A DNA stretch of 64,000 bases from Cladosporium sp. IMV 00045 (GCA_001931905.2 MSJI02000920.1:35247-99246); one strand, 5' to 3'; shown: positions 10,287 to 22,095, counted from the stretch's first letter. Translations and numbers: made by a program. Notes: a model not told the origin generated them from the sequence alone.

Positions 10287-12431
10287 GTTTGTAGATAGGG
10301 ATGTCGTGTGGGCGTTGAGTCGTTCCAGTGCAAGGAGACTTCTATGGTTCTTCGAAAGACTTCGCCATGTACATGGAGGTCAGAAGTAAGTGCGACCGTG
10401 ATGTTCGTATCGTATCGTGCTCTGGATGGAGGTAATTCGTTTCAAATGCGCAAGTCGGGCTGGTGAACGGTGGTAGTCAGCGACCTGCGCAAAGCTACCT
10501 AAAGAAAATGTATTGAACAAGGAGATACATGACAGCAAGAAAAGATGGAAGAAGCACCTTTTCGAAGAGTGCTATTCCTGGAAGAATTGAAAGACAACCT
10601 GCATGGCCGTTGCAGTAGTGGAGAGTCTTTGGCTGCCGCGTGTGCACCGCCACTGCGAGGCAGACGGAGTTCCCGATGCGCTTTTTGCGCTGTCTCTCCT
10701 TGCAAATGCAGGGTAGATCGTGGCCAGCAGCGGACGACGTGACGCCACAATAATGAGGCGAGGGTGGCGATGTTTGCTACGTGGATAACATATATTGGGC
10801 AGCAGTTTGGCGTTCCTGCGTACTTGATCTTTCGGCGTTTCCTTTGCGATGCTTGCTCTACAAAAAGCTGCCTTGCGCCATTCTGCGGGGGATCCTCGAG
10901 CAAGGCAAACGGGCGGGTGGCGGCGAATTCCTTGTGCCGACCCAAGAGAAAACCGGTCCAAAGGCAGAGAAAGGGTCTGCGAAGGTGGGCTCCAGGGTTT
11001 GTTAGCGTCGGTAATGTCTCTCTTTCTCAGTTTAGAAACATGCGTGGTAAGGCCAAAGACGTCTTGGAAGATGAAGCGGTATAGAAGGGAAAGAGGAAAT
11101 ACAGCAAGAAAGTCATGAGACGAGGGGTTTCCTTGATGACTTCTTGCTGACAGCGGCACCGGAGGAAGTAGGACGGCATCCTGCATGTAGACGCCCGCGC
11201 AAGCTGCGTCCTCGTAGCATGGCGTCTCTGACGGGTGTTTGGCCTCGTGCCAGCTGCATGACAGAAGAAGCCGGATAGGCCGCCATGAGAAGCATCTCCA
11301 GCCAGTCGTCGTGGAGAAGAGGCAAAAGGAGTTGTCCATTCGCTGCCAAGCTCAATACTACGCCGAACACTTGCAGCCGCAAGGATCTGTGCTCGTGTTG
11401 GTGATGAATCGCATGTCTTCAACCATGCCGCGTCTTCACAGATTTGCAGCAAACAAAGCACATGTACCTCCACCACCTTACTCAAAACGCGTATATCAAG
11501 AAAGTGTGTGTCCTTCGGGATCTTCGACATTCCCGCCTCGAGATGAGCCGTGTAAACCGCTCTCTGTCTACCGGTGATGAGACTTTCGGCCCGCCAAATT
11601 GCAGAACCACTCTCACCGAATCAACCACATTTCGAAGGAGGTACGGACACCACTCCTTCGACCCTAAAGATCTCGAGCGGTCCGCACCCTGATTTAAAGA
11701 GTGGGGTGGATCGAAGGGCACAAAATGCGAGAAGCCTGCACGTTCTGGAAGCTTGTCACCAATCGCGATTATGTGGGTGTTGCCTCTTTCGGACATGTTT
11801 GCGGTCGTTATAGTGCCAGCATGAGCTTTATTGCTGGCATTCACAGAAAGTGGGCCATTTCGACCCGGATTACCATGGCACGAACGATGTGTTTGTCTTG
11901 CCAGTTTTCGAGTCTTACTCGTGGCTGCGTCAACATGGTCCACTTGCGTTTGCCAGCGCATCGTCGAAAGTCCCTTGTTCCCGGTTCAGATTGCATCGTC
12001 CAAAACACCACGGTCCTCCCAAGGATGATTCGAAGTGCGTCTCGTCCTGCAAACCCTTGTAGATGACCTTGTAGATGACGGCGACTCCAACACGCCCCAC
12101 GTCTAATTTCCAGATGTACATGTACACATGTATTATTACATGCAAAAGCAGCTCGCCCGCCTAGCCGCAAGCGCCCACCACGCGGCCCCAACAGCCATCA
12201 ACCAAACCACTGGCTGTCGTTCATTGGCGCTAAGACACACCCGCATGACATTTCAGTCACCTGATCGCGTAATTGTCCATCCAAGGGCAGATACACCACA
12301 CCATTGTGGACTTCATTGAACGCGACGGTCTTCAGAAGTTCGCTCAACGCTTGATATGGATCCAACCGGAAGTGATCCCCGAACGTGGAGGGCACACTTC
12401 TTGACGGTTGACCCTTTGTCTCTCTATGTCT
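10287..12431. other. Gene-poor region upstream of the large methyltransferase gene
   Basis: About 2.1 kb contains several open frames on both strands (for example a 255-codon minus-strand frame at 10572-11339). They overlap one another and show no domain, and their Arg/Ser/Cys-rich composition looks like chance translation. The region may hold a long promoter and 5' leader for the methyltransferase gene. No repeat or RNA gene is recognised. Confidence 0.4.
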
Positions 12432-12647
12432 CTATGCAAAAAGCTTCATTAGATGTATCTTCGTGGTCTCCTTCACCTTTCTCCCACACCAGATTCCAGG
12501 AGGATTGACACTCGAGAGCTGAGCGCCACCTGCTGACAAGCGGATGCATGCTATAAGCAGGCTGGTTTCTGATACATTCATCAGCTCCAGTCCCGCTGCA
12601 GCCGCGAGTATACTCCAAAGAACCAGTACCATCTTGCGGTTTATCAT
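12432..12647 (-). CDS. Doubtful short ORF with a hydrophobic N-terminus
   Basis: A 71-codon frame begins at ATG 12647. Its first residues are MINRKMVLVLWSILAAAAGL, which looks like a signal peptide or membrane anchor. It starts just downstream of the end of the next orphan ORF on the same strand, and its open frame extends back to overlap that ORF. The two could be exons of one gene or chance ORFs. There is no family match I recognise. Confidence 0.2.
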   Translation of the reverse strand: MINRKMVLVLWSILAAAAGLELMNVSETSLLIACIRLSAGGAQLSSVNPPGIWCGRKVKETTKIHLMKLFA

Positions 12648-12684
12648 CGACGGAGAGGGCAGTCTCCAGGGTTTGACGTCTCCG

Positions 12685-13386
12685 CTATCGTGAACGATCT
12701 GAGCGCGGCAGTCCTGATTCATGCCTCAGTGTCGAATCCTCCCACTCATTCTCGTTCTTCGGTCGGAGCTCACGTTCCTCCGGTAGTTGATAACGAAGTA
12801 ACGCTTTGCTCAGTTCCTCAATAACGCCAAGACGTTCGACGCATTGCACAAATACGTACATCCCTGTGAAGCTCTGATTGCGCTGTTCAAATCGCCTCGT
12901 CTGAACAGACACACAGCTAGCAACACCCTGCCAAGCTAGCTCTTCGTCTTTGTGGCATTGTTTGACGTGATTCTTAGCTTCGCCAGCAGGAATGTCGAGT
13001 ATTTCGTAGCAAGCGGCCATAGTCCCGAAATCTATTTTTCCGCTCGCGCTGTGCCGGTAGCAAGCATAAGCGTGTGAGGCTGTGCATCCTCCGTTGTCGG
13101 TTAACTTGGTCCGGCGTTTATCGCAAGGCCCGACGCCAAAAAGCGGCCAGGACGGGCTTGCTTGGTGTAAGATCCAATCCAGCGGCGCTGCTGCTATGAT
13201 CACTGCGTAGATGTGTATGGGCTTGCCCGAACGCCGTGAAAGATATTGCCTTGCAGCTTCCTCTCCCCAAGTTGCGAAAGTGAGCTGGATGCCCGATGAA
13301 TTGCCTTCTCCGATCATTTTGAGGTAGGCGCAAACGAAGAATGTGGACAGGAGGAAGAGAGCCGCATTTAGAACGGTGATGCGCAT
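12685..13386 (-). CDS. Orphan ORF, possible secreted or single-pass protein
   Basis: From ATG 13386 the frame encodes 233 aa starting MRITVLNAALFLLSTFFVCAY, a good signal-anchor or signal-peptide shape. The frame stays open 25 codons upstream of that ATG. The mature part has about nine cysteines and no recognisable domain. It is isolated in a gene-poor stretch, so it may be a lineage-specific secreted protein, a decayed gene, or a chance ORF. Only the hydrophobic N-terminus and the length support it. Confidence 0.35.
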   Translation of the reverse strand: MRITVLNAALFLLSTFFVCAYLKMIGEGNSSGIQLTFATWGEEAARQYLSRRSGKPIHIYAVIIAAAPLDWILHQASPSWPLFGVGPCDKRRTKLTDNGGCTASHAYACYRHSASGKIDFGTMAACYEILDIPAGEAKNHVKQCHKDEELAWQGVASCVSVQTRRFEQRNQSFTGMYVFVQCVERLGVIEELSKALLRYQLPEERELRPKNENEWEDSTLRHESGLPRSDRSR

Positions 13387-13979
13387 CTTGAGTGTGAGCA
13401 ATGCAATGAGAATAGCTGTCTGGTTTAAGTTATTACCATGTCTTGCTGCTTTGTTTGACACAGTCCAGAGGAATCACCGCCAATGATGCGGAAGCCAAGG
13501 CGAAGGATCACATGCTATCGTGTCTCTGCTTGGCATACCGAGGCGATGGCAGATCGACGTCCATATTCATGGCGAATCAATATATTCTTGTCCACTTCTG
13601 AAAGCCGCGCGGATCAAGGCCAGACTGTAAATAGTCCGATAGGGTGCAGTCAGACAAGTAGTGGCGGCTGTTGAAGCTCTTGATCGTCTTCTTAGCCAGG
13701 ATGGCATCCTTCTTTGAACCAGATTCAAGCGCGTTGTCGATGGACATTCTGGACGGAACATACTCGGGTAGCTTCAGGTAGACAGACAGTCGTGCCAGCA
13801 TAAGTCTCAATAATCCGTGTAGCGTGTTCGAAAGGATGTAGTCGCGTGAAGAGTGACGGGAAGGCTCGGCTTGATGGCGGGCATCTCTCGGAATTGGTGA
13901 CTTCTTGCTCACTTCGACATCAGCAAGTCCTTTGACAAATACAACATACCTCAGAATCAATCGCCACCTCATGAACAAA
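13387..13979. other. Intergenic before the Rdx-family gene
   Basis: About 590 bp. A minus-strand frame (13577-14032) is open here and overlaps the start of the Rdx gene antisense. It has no domain and I treat it as non-coding. The 3' part presumably contains the Rdx promoter. Confidence 0.4.
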
Positions 13980-14450
13980 ATGGCAGACACCTTGGAACAA
14001 GCCCCAGTGCATCTCCCCCGGGTAGCAATCACCTACTGCACCCAATGCCGCTGGATGCTTCGAGCCGCATACTTCGGCCAAGAGCTGCTGTCCACCTTTG
14101 GCACGGCCATAGGCGAAATCGCCCTCATTCCAGCAACGGGTGGTCTCTTCCAAGTCCACTTGACCTACAGGCCTCAAAGCGAGAGCAATGAGGTGAAAGC
14201 TCAAGAAGTTCTCATCTGGGATAGGAAAGCCGAGGGCGGTTTTCCTGAAACCAAGATTCTCAAGCAGAGAGTCCGCAATCACATCGAGCCTGGCAAGGAT
14301 CTAGGCCACTCTGACAAGCCTGCGAATAAAGTGAAAAGCGAGGGTGAAGGCTCGCAGCCGACTGGTGGAAAAGAGACTGCCCCTCAGGCATCATCAAAGG
14401 CCGCATCGGAATCTCAGGCGCCTCCTGCTGATTGCGAGGATTGCAAATGA
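13980..14450 (+). CDS. Rdx / selenoprotein W-like thioredoxin-fold protein (Cys form)
   Basis: A single exon encodes 156 aa from ATG 13980 (AAAATGGCA context, better than the in-frame ATG at 13971) to TGA at 14448-14450. Residues 14-35 read RVAITYCTQCRWMLRAAYFG, the SelW/Rdx CxxC redox motif at Cys20/Cys23. The family block LLSTFGTAIGEIALIPATGG follows, then LIWDRKAEGGFPETK and PGKDLGH, both typical of fungal members. The last 45 residues are a charged Ser/Ala/Lys-rich tail ending in a second C-x-x-C (CEDCK). In other organisms these proteins bind glutathione or act in redox signalling. The fungal role is not defined. Confidence 0.93.
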   Translation: MADTLEQAPVHLPRVAITYCTQCRWMLRAAYFGQELLSTFGTAIGEIALIPATGGLFQVHLTYRPQSESNEVKAQEVLIWDRKAEGGFPETKILKQRVRNHIEPGKDLGHSDKPANKVKSEGEGSQPTGGKETAPQASSKAASESQAPPADCEDCK

Positions 14451-14785
14451 AGCGACCTTCTCCAGGGTCCGAATACGACAGGACACGAATAGATGCTGGA
14501 GAGTAATCGTATCACGCAGCCTACCTCGAGCTCAGCTCTTTCCTCTACGACTGCAGACTTCACAAAGCAAGCTTCAATCATGGAGATAAAACGACCAACA
14601 TCGAGAGTTTGTGTAGATCAACGCCGGCGTTGAAACTACTTTTTTACTTCTATCGACTCATGTTCTCAAGTACTATCCTACAACACACGCCTCTCAACTT
14701 CGTCCCCAAGTCTCAGCTCAATAGCACAGCACGAAGCTGCGCCCATGAACTTCCCAGCACGAAGCTAAGTTGCTTGTTCATGAGT
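14451..14785. other. Convergent 3' flanks
   Basis: About 335 bp lies between the stop codons of the convergent Rdx and pectate lyase genes. It is presumed 3' UTR sequence and contains no other feature. Confidence 0.5.
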
Positions 14786-15676
14786 TTACTCGCTGACGTC
14801 GCCAGTGATGTCGGACTCGCTGTAGATGCAAGCGTCGCTGGGGCCGGAGCTGACCTTCTCGGGCTCGACGTCGTTGTCGTCAGTGCCGGTGTACTCGTCG
14901 CAGATGGACTTGACACCGCTGACGTTGATGTTGGAGAAAGTGGCAGTGTCGCCGAGGTTGGAGTTGATACCTGTGATCCCGTTAGCAATTTATCTCTTGG
15001 TTTGTTTCCCTGCAGTGAACATCTTCTACTACTTACCAGCAAGAGACTTGCCCTCAGAGGCAGTAATGTCGTCGAAGATGACGTGGCGCTCGTTCTGGGT
15101 CTTGCAGTTGCCGCAGCTGCGGTAGAGCTTGCCGAAGTTGTCGACAGTGAAGCCAGAAACAGACATGGTGCCGCCACCGTTGTGCTGGAGGACCTTGTCC
15201 TCGGCGCCGAAAGCACCGCCGCCAGTGATAGTGGTGGTGTCACCGGATCCCTGCTCCTTGATGGTGAAAGCGTCCTCGCAGACGGCGGACCACCAGACGT
15301 TCTCCAGCTTGCAGTTGCCGAAGCAGTGGACACCCTCAATCTGGTCGGGGCCAATGATGACGTTGGAAAGGCTCGCGCCCTCCTCGAGGATGAAGACGGC
15401 GTCGCTGTCGCCACCCTCAGCCTGGCCAGTGCAGGATTGGCCACGGTCGTAGACGAACATGCCGCCGTCGAAGCTCTCGCCAGCAGCAATGGTCTGGACA
15501 GCGTCGAGAGCAGAGCTGCCGGACGAAGCCGGGATGCTGCCACCGGATGAGGCCTTACCGGAGAGAGAGGCGGAAGCGGTGGTCGTGGGAGCGCTCGAGG
15601 TGCTGTTCTGTCTAGCGAAGACGCGAGCGTTGGCGCCAAGCGCAAAGGAAAGGACTGCGAGGTTGGTGTACTGCAT
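14786..15676 (-). CDS. Secreted pectate lyase, polysaccharide lyase family 3
   Basis: Two exons, 15676-15037 and 14970-14786, encode 274 aa. The 66-bp intron has a consensus GTAAGT donor, a GCTAAC branch site and a CACAG acceptor. Residues 1-17 ([17 protein letters not shown]) are a signal peptide, followed by a Ser/Thr/Ala-rich linker to about residue 55. The catalytic part has PL3 hallmarks: [44 protein letters not shown] and YRSCGNC. Paired cysteines fit an extracellular parallel beta-helix. The enzyme cleaves de-esterified homogalacturonan by beta-elimination, with Ca2+ as cofactor in this family, and supports plant cell-wall degradation. Codon use is strongly biased to C/G in the third position, as in highly expressed genes. 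Confidence 0.95.
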
Positions 15677-16706
15677 GTTTGCTGATTGGAAAGGAAGACC
15701 TTGTGTTGTTTGTTAAAAGATGGTTTTTGAGATAGAGAACGAAGAACAATCAGAGCGACCTGTCGCTTGCTGAGATGTTTGTATAGATAGTAAGAACGAG
15801 TGGAATGAGATATACCAAGAAAGAAGCTCAACAACGAGGCCTACCAGAGACTTCTTATACAGAATACAGAAGTAGGGCAAGCCATGGGCCACGCATCCTA
15901 CACGTAAAGATATATTGCTCGATCGGAGTGCCGAAGCGTAGCCATACCCACAGAGCTCAGACCAGGCGTCTCGACCACGAGAAACCCTCACTTACAAACG
16001 TTTAAACACGCGCTGAAGAGGGCAAACTGCGGAGTTTGAAACGAGCTTGATAGCGAGCCAAGTCCTATAGTGTCAAAATGAAGCATTGTTGGGAGACCTG
16101 GAGTATAGATACCCTTGACGTTGAAGGAAGCCCCAAGGTCTGTGAAGGAGGCTGTGCAACGCTCGAATGGAGGATCTGCATGATGAGGAGGCGTTTACAG
16201 CGTTTCAGTGTGGGCTAGCCGACAACGAAACCGTTCTGTTTCATCTATTCGATGCATTCATGAGTCGCGATGCTTTTCGGGCGATAACCGTGGAGGTGAA
16301 AATGGAGGCGATCGCAATAGTTAATATCGGCTGTTGCTGGCGATGGTCAATTCTGCGCACAAACGCTCATGCTTTCGCCCACGATACGGCTACGGTAGTT
16401 GAACACAGACCTAGTTGAGCGCACAAGCGCTGCACTACTCTTATCCTCTTTTGAACACACGTAATGGCAAATTATGAACCTCCTGTTTTTGCGAACCTTG
16501 ATAGGTCTCTGAATACGAAAAATCTGTACTGTACACTGTGTGCAGTCCGCACCGGCAATTCTCCATGCGCGCTCAGAAAAAGCCCTCGGCATGCATAAAA
16601 ACAACTTTGAAAGTAAACCCAACCCCTGAAGTGGCCCAACCCTGATGTGACCCAATTCAACCAAAACAGACAAAAATCGAAAGACAGCCATGACATGAGG
16701 TCGTAG
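15677..16706. other. Intergenic, pectate lyase promoter side
   Basis: About 1 kb. The part nearest 15677 should be the pectate lyase promoter and 5' UTR. Short ORFs on both strands (for example 16167-16418 +) have no domain. No further structure was found before the repeat that starts at about 16707. Confidence 0.45.
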
Positions 16707-17110
16707 GGGTCCCCTCGCATGTGAGAGGCCCTACCGGATGTCCCCTGGGCGTGCCAGCTAGAACGCCAGCAGCCCATGCACCCGGCAGGAGCTACCCCGA
16801 GCACCTGATAGAAAACACCTCCAATCGTCCAGAGCAAGGCGCCGCGCTCTGAATCTGGACAGGAAGTCCCTTCGCATGTGAAGGGCCCTGCCGAATGTCC
16901 CCTGGACGTGCCGGCGAGAATGCCAGCAGTCCATACACCCGGCAGGAGCTACCCCCGAAACTCCAAGAAAAGACAGCTGAAAACCTTCAGAAAAGCGCCG
17001 CATGGTGAAGATGAGTCAGGGTCCCCTCGCACGTGAGAGGCCCTGCCGAATGTGCCCTGGACGTACCGGCGAGAATGCCAGCAGTCCATACACTCGGCAG
17101 GAGCTACCCC
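16707..17110. repeat. Three diverged direct repeats, period about 155 bp, each with a hairpin
   Basis: A conserved block of about 92 bp occurs at 16707-16799, 16864-16956 and 17019-17110, separated by about 65 bp that is also weakly similar (each spacer contains GCGCCGC). Every block begins with a short inverted repeat around GCATGT or GCACGT. In copy 2 it is a perfect 6-bp stem, CCCTTC..GAAGGG, while copies 1 and 3 have CCTC..GAGAGG with one bulge. Every block ends GGCAGGAGCTACCCC. The repeat ends 20 bp from the Yta7 stop codon, in the presumed 3' flank. Confidence 0.85.
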
Positions 17111-17128
17111 TTCCCTGACGTGGCTTGC

Positions 17129-20100
17129 TTAATCCTCCTGGCTGGACTTCAACACCTTCTGACACTCCTCGATATCCATGATGGTGTCGTTGAAGGTCTC
17201 TTTGACTGCTTCAATGACGATGTTGCGATTCCACTCTCCTCTCGTCTTGAAGATGGCTTCCATGATACTGGCGTTGACTTGCTCAAGCTGCTCGACGGTC
17301 AAGCCTGAACTGCGCTTCACGAGTTCGGTGTGGAGCACCTGGCACAGTATCGGATCGAGATGGTACGGCGGATCTGCCGGCGAATCTGTCGGCGCATTGG
17401 TGTTGAGCAGATTGTGGATAGAGGCGCGGTGAGGAGGCGGACCCATGAGCTGAGGCGACGCTTGTTCTTGCGATAGCTGGGAAGTGGGCTGAGTACTGTC
17501 GAGCTGACTTCCGCCGCTAGGAACCAGGGTCGAGAAATTGGGGTGGTTTTCGCTAGGACGCACGCCGTGAGGTGGCTGAGTGTTGTGCGACTGCAGTCCA
17601 CTGCTCCTGTTGCTGCGATCGCTAGTCTTCTGTCCAGAGGTAGTGGTTGAAGCGCTGTTCTCGTACTCGTTCAGCTGCGAGCCCCAGGCAAGCTGAGTGT
17701 GTGCGCTCCTCTGTGTATGCTGCCCTTGGGTGTTTTGCTGCTGACTGGAGGCCTGGCTGAATGCATTAGGACTGACATCGTACATTTCGGAGTCGTCTTG
17801 CGGCCTCGGCGGTGGCATGGAGCTATTGGTGTTGTTCGACGTGCCGTTGGTGTTGCTCCAGTTGTTAGAGACAGGACTTGGGGCTGGCAGCCTGCTAGGC
17901 GTGACAGGTGGTAGGTGGCTGACTCCAGGGACTGGTTGACCAAGCACGATAGGTCCAGAGGCTTCGGTGGTTGTATGAGATGCGTGCTGGGGTGGTACGT
18001 TGGGCACGATCGTGGGCACCTCCTCGCCCCTCTGTCTAGCCTCGGCGACTTTCTGTAGACGCTCGCGCTCGCGCTCTTGCTCACGCTCGTAGAGCCCGAA
18101 GCATTCGATCATCAAAGCCGGCTGCTGTTCTGCCAAAGCGGCCATGTCAACATCGAGATTGGCAAGGATCTCGTTCGCCTTGAGGGTACGGGTCATGTTG
18201 TCCATCGTCTTTGCATCCTTCGCAAGGCGCTTGAAGTCCGCAATGAAGTCCTTGGGTCGCTTGTAGTAGCCATTTGACAGACGCTGCTCGATGACGGTGA
18301 TGTTCAGGTTGTAGTAGAAATTGCCGGTCGCTGTCTCGCGCAAACCTTGTACGCCTTTGGAGTCCTGATCAATTTCATATGGCCGGAAGAGGGCTTGCTC
18401 TTGGCGCTGCTCTTCGGTGAGGTCGCTGGAGAGGACGTTGGGATCCTGTTCGTCGTACAAGTACCGAATGAGGCTGTCGTCGATCGGCGAGTTGATGAAC
18501 ATCCTGTACTTCTTGAGCTGATCCATCACTGGCTGGATAAAGCTCTTCAGCTTGTTCAAAGTTTGACGGTCCTTCTTCTTCTGTGCCTTCAATTCCGCCG
18601 CGCTGAGCACCACAGGGGCAGGTGGTGGTGTCGGAGCAATCGGCAACTCGGCAAGTTTTCTGCGCTTGCGCTGCGCAGGATCTGGGAACTCCTTTGGTGA
18701 TTTGTGAATCATATCGATGATCTGCTGGAAGTATTCCTGGCGCTCCGGCTCGTTCGGTCTGTCGAGATGATATTGGTTCTTGGTGGAATAGCCGAAAAGA
18801 TCGCGCAGCATGGCAGCATCAGGCTTCTGGTCTGAGTTTTCAAGTTCCATGTAGCCAAGCAATAGCACAGGGTCACTCGGTGGAATGGATCGCAACAGAC
18901 CGGTGAAGGTCTTGATGGTAGAATCGGGCAAGGTGTGATACCAGTTCTCGACGTCGGGGATGTAGATTATGCTCGGCTTGTGGCGCTTGACTTCTTCGAA
19001 CAGCTGAATCACTGCGGCTTCGGTAGTCTGTGAGAGATGTTAGTAGGGAGCAGCGACAAGCATAGATGATGGTGTTCTTACCGAAATCCCTGACATCAGG
19101 GTACTGAGTCCCATGTTCGTCACATGAACGCCTTCCAGCTTGGCCAAAACAGCTCCGCCCAAGTAGTTCTGGCCATTTCCTTGCATGCCCTTGATCAAGA
19201 GGCGCGGTCTAAAGATGCGCGAAGCCTCGAATTGTCTCTCCATGTTGTCGCGTTCAAAGCTGTTCTCGTCGTGGCGATCATCGAACATGGCCTCTTCGAG
19301 CGCGCTGGCCTTTCTCTTCCGAGGAATCGCCTTGTCGATCGCTGCAGTGATATCTTGAAGTGGTTTGCGCAGCAGAGGCTCGACGCTCTTCTTCAGTGCT
19401 TTGGCACCTGAGGCTGCCGATCGCTCGCTGGACGGAATAATCTTGTTGACAGAAATCATGAAGTCCTTGGGCAGAACCTTAATCTGCGAAGGATCCAGTG
19501 TGAGTTTCTTGTCGCTCGAGTAGATTTGCGGGAATGTGCCTTGCACGGCGTTGAGAGCAGCCTCGGTACAGAGAGCGCGAAGATCTGCACCACCGTAGCC
19601 CTTGGTAAGCTCTGCAAGTTTGTCCTTGAAGTCCGGAGTAAGGCCTGGGTACTCTTTGGTATTGATCTCAATGATCTCGCGTCTGGCTGGTTGATCGGGT
19701 AGTGGGAAGTAGAACTCTCTGTCAAAGCGACCGGGGCGTCTGAGTGCTGGATCGACTGAATCTGGTCTGTTCGTGGCGCCGATGACAATGACCTGGCCTC
19801 TGCCATCCATGCCGTCCATGAGAGCCAGAAGCGTGGACACAATAGATGCGTGAATCTGCTCTTGCTTGCTCGATCTGACTGGAGCAAGGCCATCAATCTC
19901 GTCGAAGAAGATGATGCTAGGCTGGTTCTTTCTGGCTTCCTCGAATAGTACACGAAGCTGCTTTTCGGCTTCACCGACGTATTTGCTCAGAGCATCTGCA
20001 CCCTTGCGCATGTAGAAGGCGACGGGTTTGCCGTTGATCTGGCGAAGGACTGACGCGACGGCGCGTGCAAGCATTGTTTTACCAGTGCCGGGGGGACCGT

Positions 20101-22072
20101 GGAAGAGGACGCCGCGGGGTGGTGTGATGTGGAGACGCTGGTAGACGTCGGGATAGAGGATAGGTAGGAGGATCATCTCCTTCAGCTGGGCAATGTGGCC
20201 ATCCAGGCCACCAACACTCTCAAACGTGATATTCGTATCGACACCCAATGGATCAGCGTCGGCGAGGGCAGACTTGTCCTTGACTCTACCAAGGTCAGGA
20301 GGCCCACCGCCTGGGCCTGTGAGAGCGCCTTGTGCTTGCATCGGTTTGATCGGGGTCGCGCCCGTCATTCCACCGTGGCCTTGCGCGCCACCTTCATCGT
20401 CGCTGCTGTCTGAGTCGGCACCACCAGCGAGCTGCTGCTTGTTGGGTCCACCAAGTACGGGCTGAGGTCCAGCAAAGCCTCCAAACGGCCCTGAAGTTGA
20501 GAACAGGCTTCTGTATCCGCCTTCTCTGTCGGTTCTTGCTCTCTTGGGTCTGGGTGCAGTGGTAGTTGGCTGCTGCGATCCCAGGGGTTGATAATCCACG
20601 GGTTCGTCTTGGTAATCAGTGTTATTGATTTCCGCCAACGTCTTCATTCGATAGTCAACCTTCTCCTTTCTAGCACGGAGCTGTTTCTTGCTCTCGTATG
20701 TGATGTCTGAGGCTTTGTTGCGCCTGCTTTCGCGCTTTTTGCGCCTGCTGTCGTCTTCCAGATCTGCCGCTTCATCTGCGATCTCGTCGGAATCCAGTTC
20801 TGATACTGATGATTGACGTCTTGATTGGCGTCTTGATTTGCTGCCAGCCTTGCTCTTATTGCGAGCTGAGCGCCTGGTGCCTTGTCCACCGCTTTGGCTG
20901 CTGCTGGGTCGGGGTGCCTGAACTGAGTCATCGCCACTAGAGATGGCTACATCGGCGTCGTCCTCTGCGTCGGGGTCTGGTTCGAAGTCACTGCCGACAT
21001 CGGCCAGTGATTTGCGTGCACTCTTCAAGCCGCGTCGGGGTCTGGTGCTGGTAGCTGTCGGACTGGAAGTCTTGCGACGTGCTGCGCGCGATCTGGCGCT
21101 GGTCTTGAGAATCGGTGCGTCATCTTCGTCTTCTTGAGACTCCTCGACGACTTGTTCCATCTGGATCTGGTCTTCTCCCTCGTGTGCTTCGGCAGATGTG
21201 TAGCCGGCCGGTTGTGTCGTTCCTTGGTCTGCGGCGACTTGGAGCTGCGAGATGAGTTGCGCTTGTCCGTCTGGGTGTGTGATCTCCTGCGAGTACTCTT
21301 GCGACTCTTCCATGATTGCGCTTGGCATCTTAGGCAGGCCTTTAGTGCCTCTGGTCGGGCGCTGGCCGGCGAGGGGGGCGGGCTCAGGGGTCGCGGTGCC
21401 GCGACGTGAGCGGGTTCCAGTCATGGGGAGAGATTGTAGAGGGGCGTCGTCGGAGTGTGAGATGCGGCTGCTTCTGCGGGTGCCGAGTCCGCTAGGCACA
21501 GTCGGGGTGCTTCCGCGCTTGCCGACGCTGATGCTACCAGTGCGCGATCTGGTTGCGCGGCGACCCGTATCTGTGTTGTCTTCGACCCAACTGGCCGGCA
21601 TCTTGAGTTTAACGACGCGGGTGGAGGTCGTGGGCTTCTTAGAGCCCCTCTCACCACGCGACGCGGAGGAAGAGTCGCTACCCTCTTCCTCGATATCCTC
21701 CTCGCTCGGTTCTTCGTAATGAACCGGCTTCTTCGCAGCGCTTCTGACGCTTCTCCCCGTCCTGGGGTTGCGCTCGACAGACGCCTCCTCGGCGTCGTCT
21801 CCCGCGAAGCTGTCTTCCTCGTCGCTCTCTTCCTCGCTGTCCTCCTCGATGTCGTCTTCGGAGTCGCCGTAGCGCTCCTTCTTTGCGCGCTTCTTCGGCG
21901 GGCGAGATGCCGCGCCTTTCTTGCGCGACTTGGTGCTTTTCGCTCTTGACGAGCGCTTGGTGGTGGTGGTGGCGGGAGGAGATGACTCCTCGACCCCGTA
22001 ATCGAGGTCTTCGGAGTCTGAGCGGTTGGGATCGAAGTCCTCTAGTTTTCGCTTCCAGTTCGGTTTGGACAT
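17129..22072 (-). CDS. YTA7: Yta7/ATAD2-type AAA ATPase with bromodomain
   Basis: Two exons, 22072-19082 and 19027-17129, encode 1,629 aa. The intron has GTAAGA, a CTAAC branch site and CACAG. The first 600 residues are acidic/basic, disordered and Ser-rich with bipartite nuclear-localisation-like clusters. AAA domain 1 has Walker A GPPGTGKT (about residue 655), Walker B IIFFDEID and the arginine-finger region RRPGRFDRE. A second AAA module near residue 950 is degenerate: its P-loop position reads GMQGNGQN, without the Lys-Thr. A bromodomain-like segment lies at about 1150-1285. The C-terminus is Gln/Ser/Pro-rich. In yeast and animals this family forms hexamers that handle histone H3-H4 and limit nucleosome density. 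Length and domain order match the family. Confidence 0.96.
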
Positions 22073-22095
22073 CCCGTCCGGAGAGCGCGTGTTGC

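Noticed and set aside
10572..11339. 255-codon minus-strand frame
   Set aside because: No domain, overlapping alternative frames on both strands, and random-looking composition.
14609..15550. 313-codon plus-strand frame rich in Val/Ala/Asp
   Set aside because: It is antisense to the pectate lyase gene, and its composition is the mirror of that gene's biased codons.
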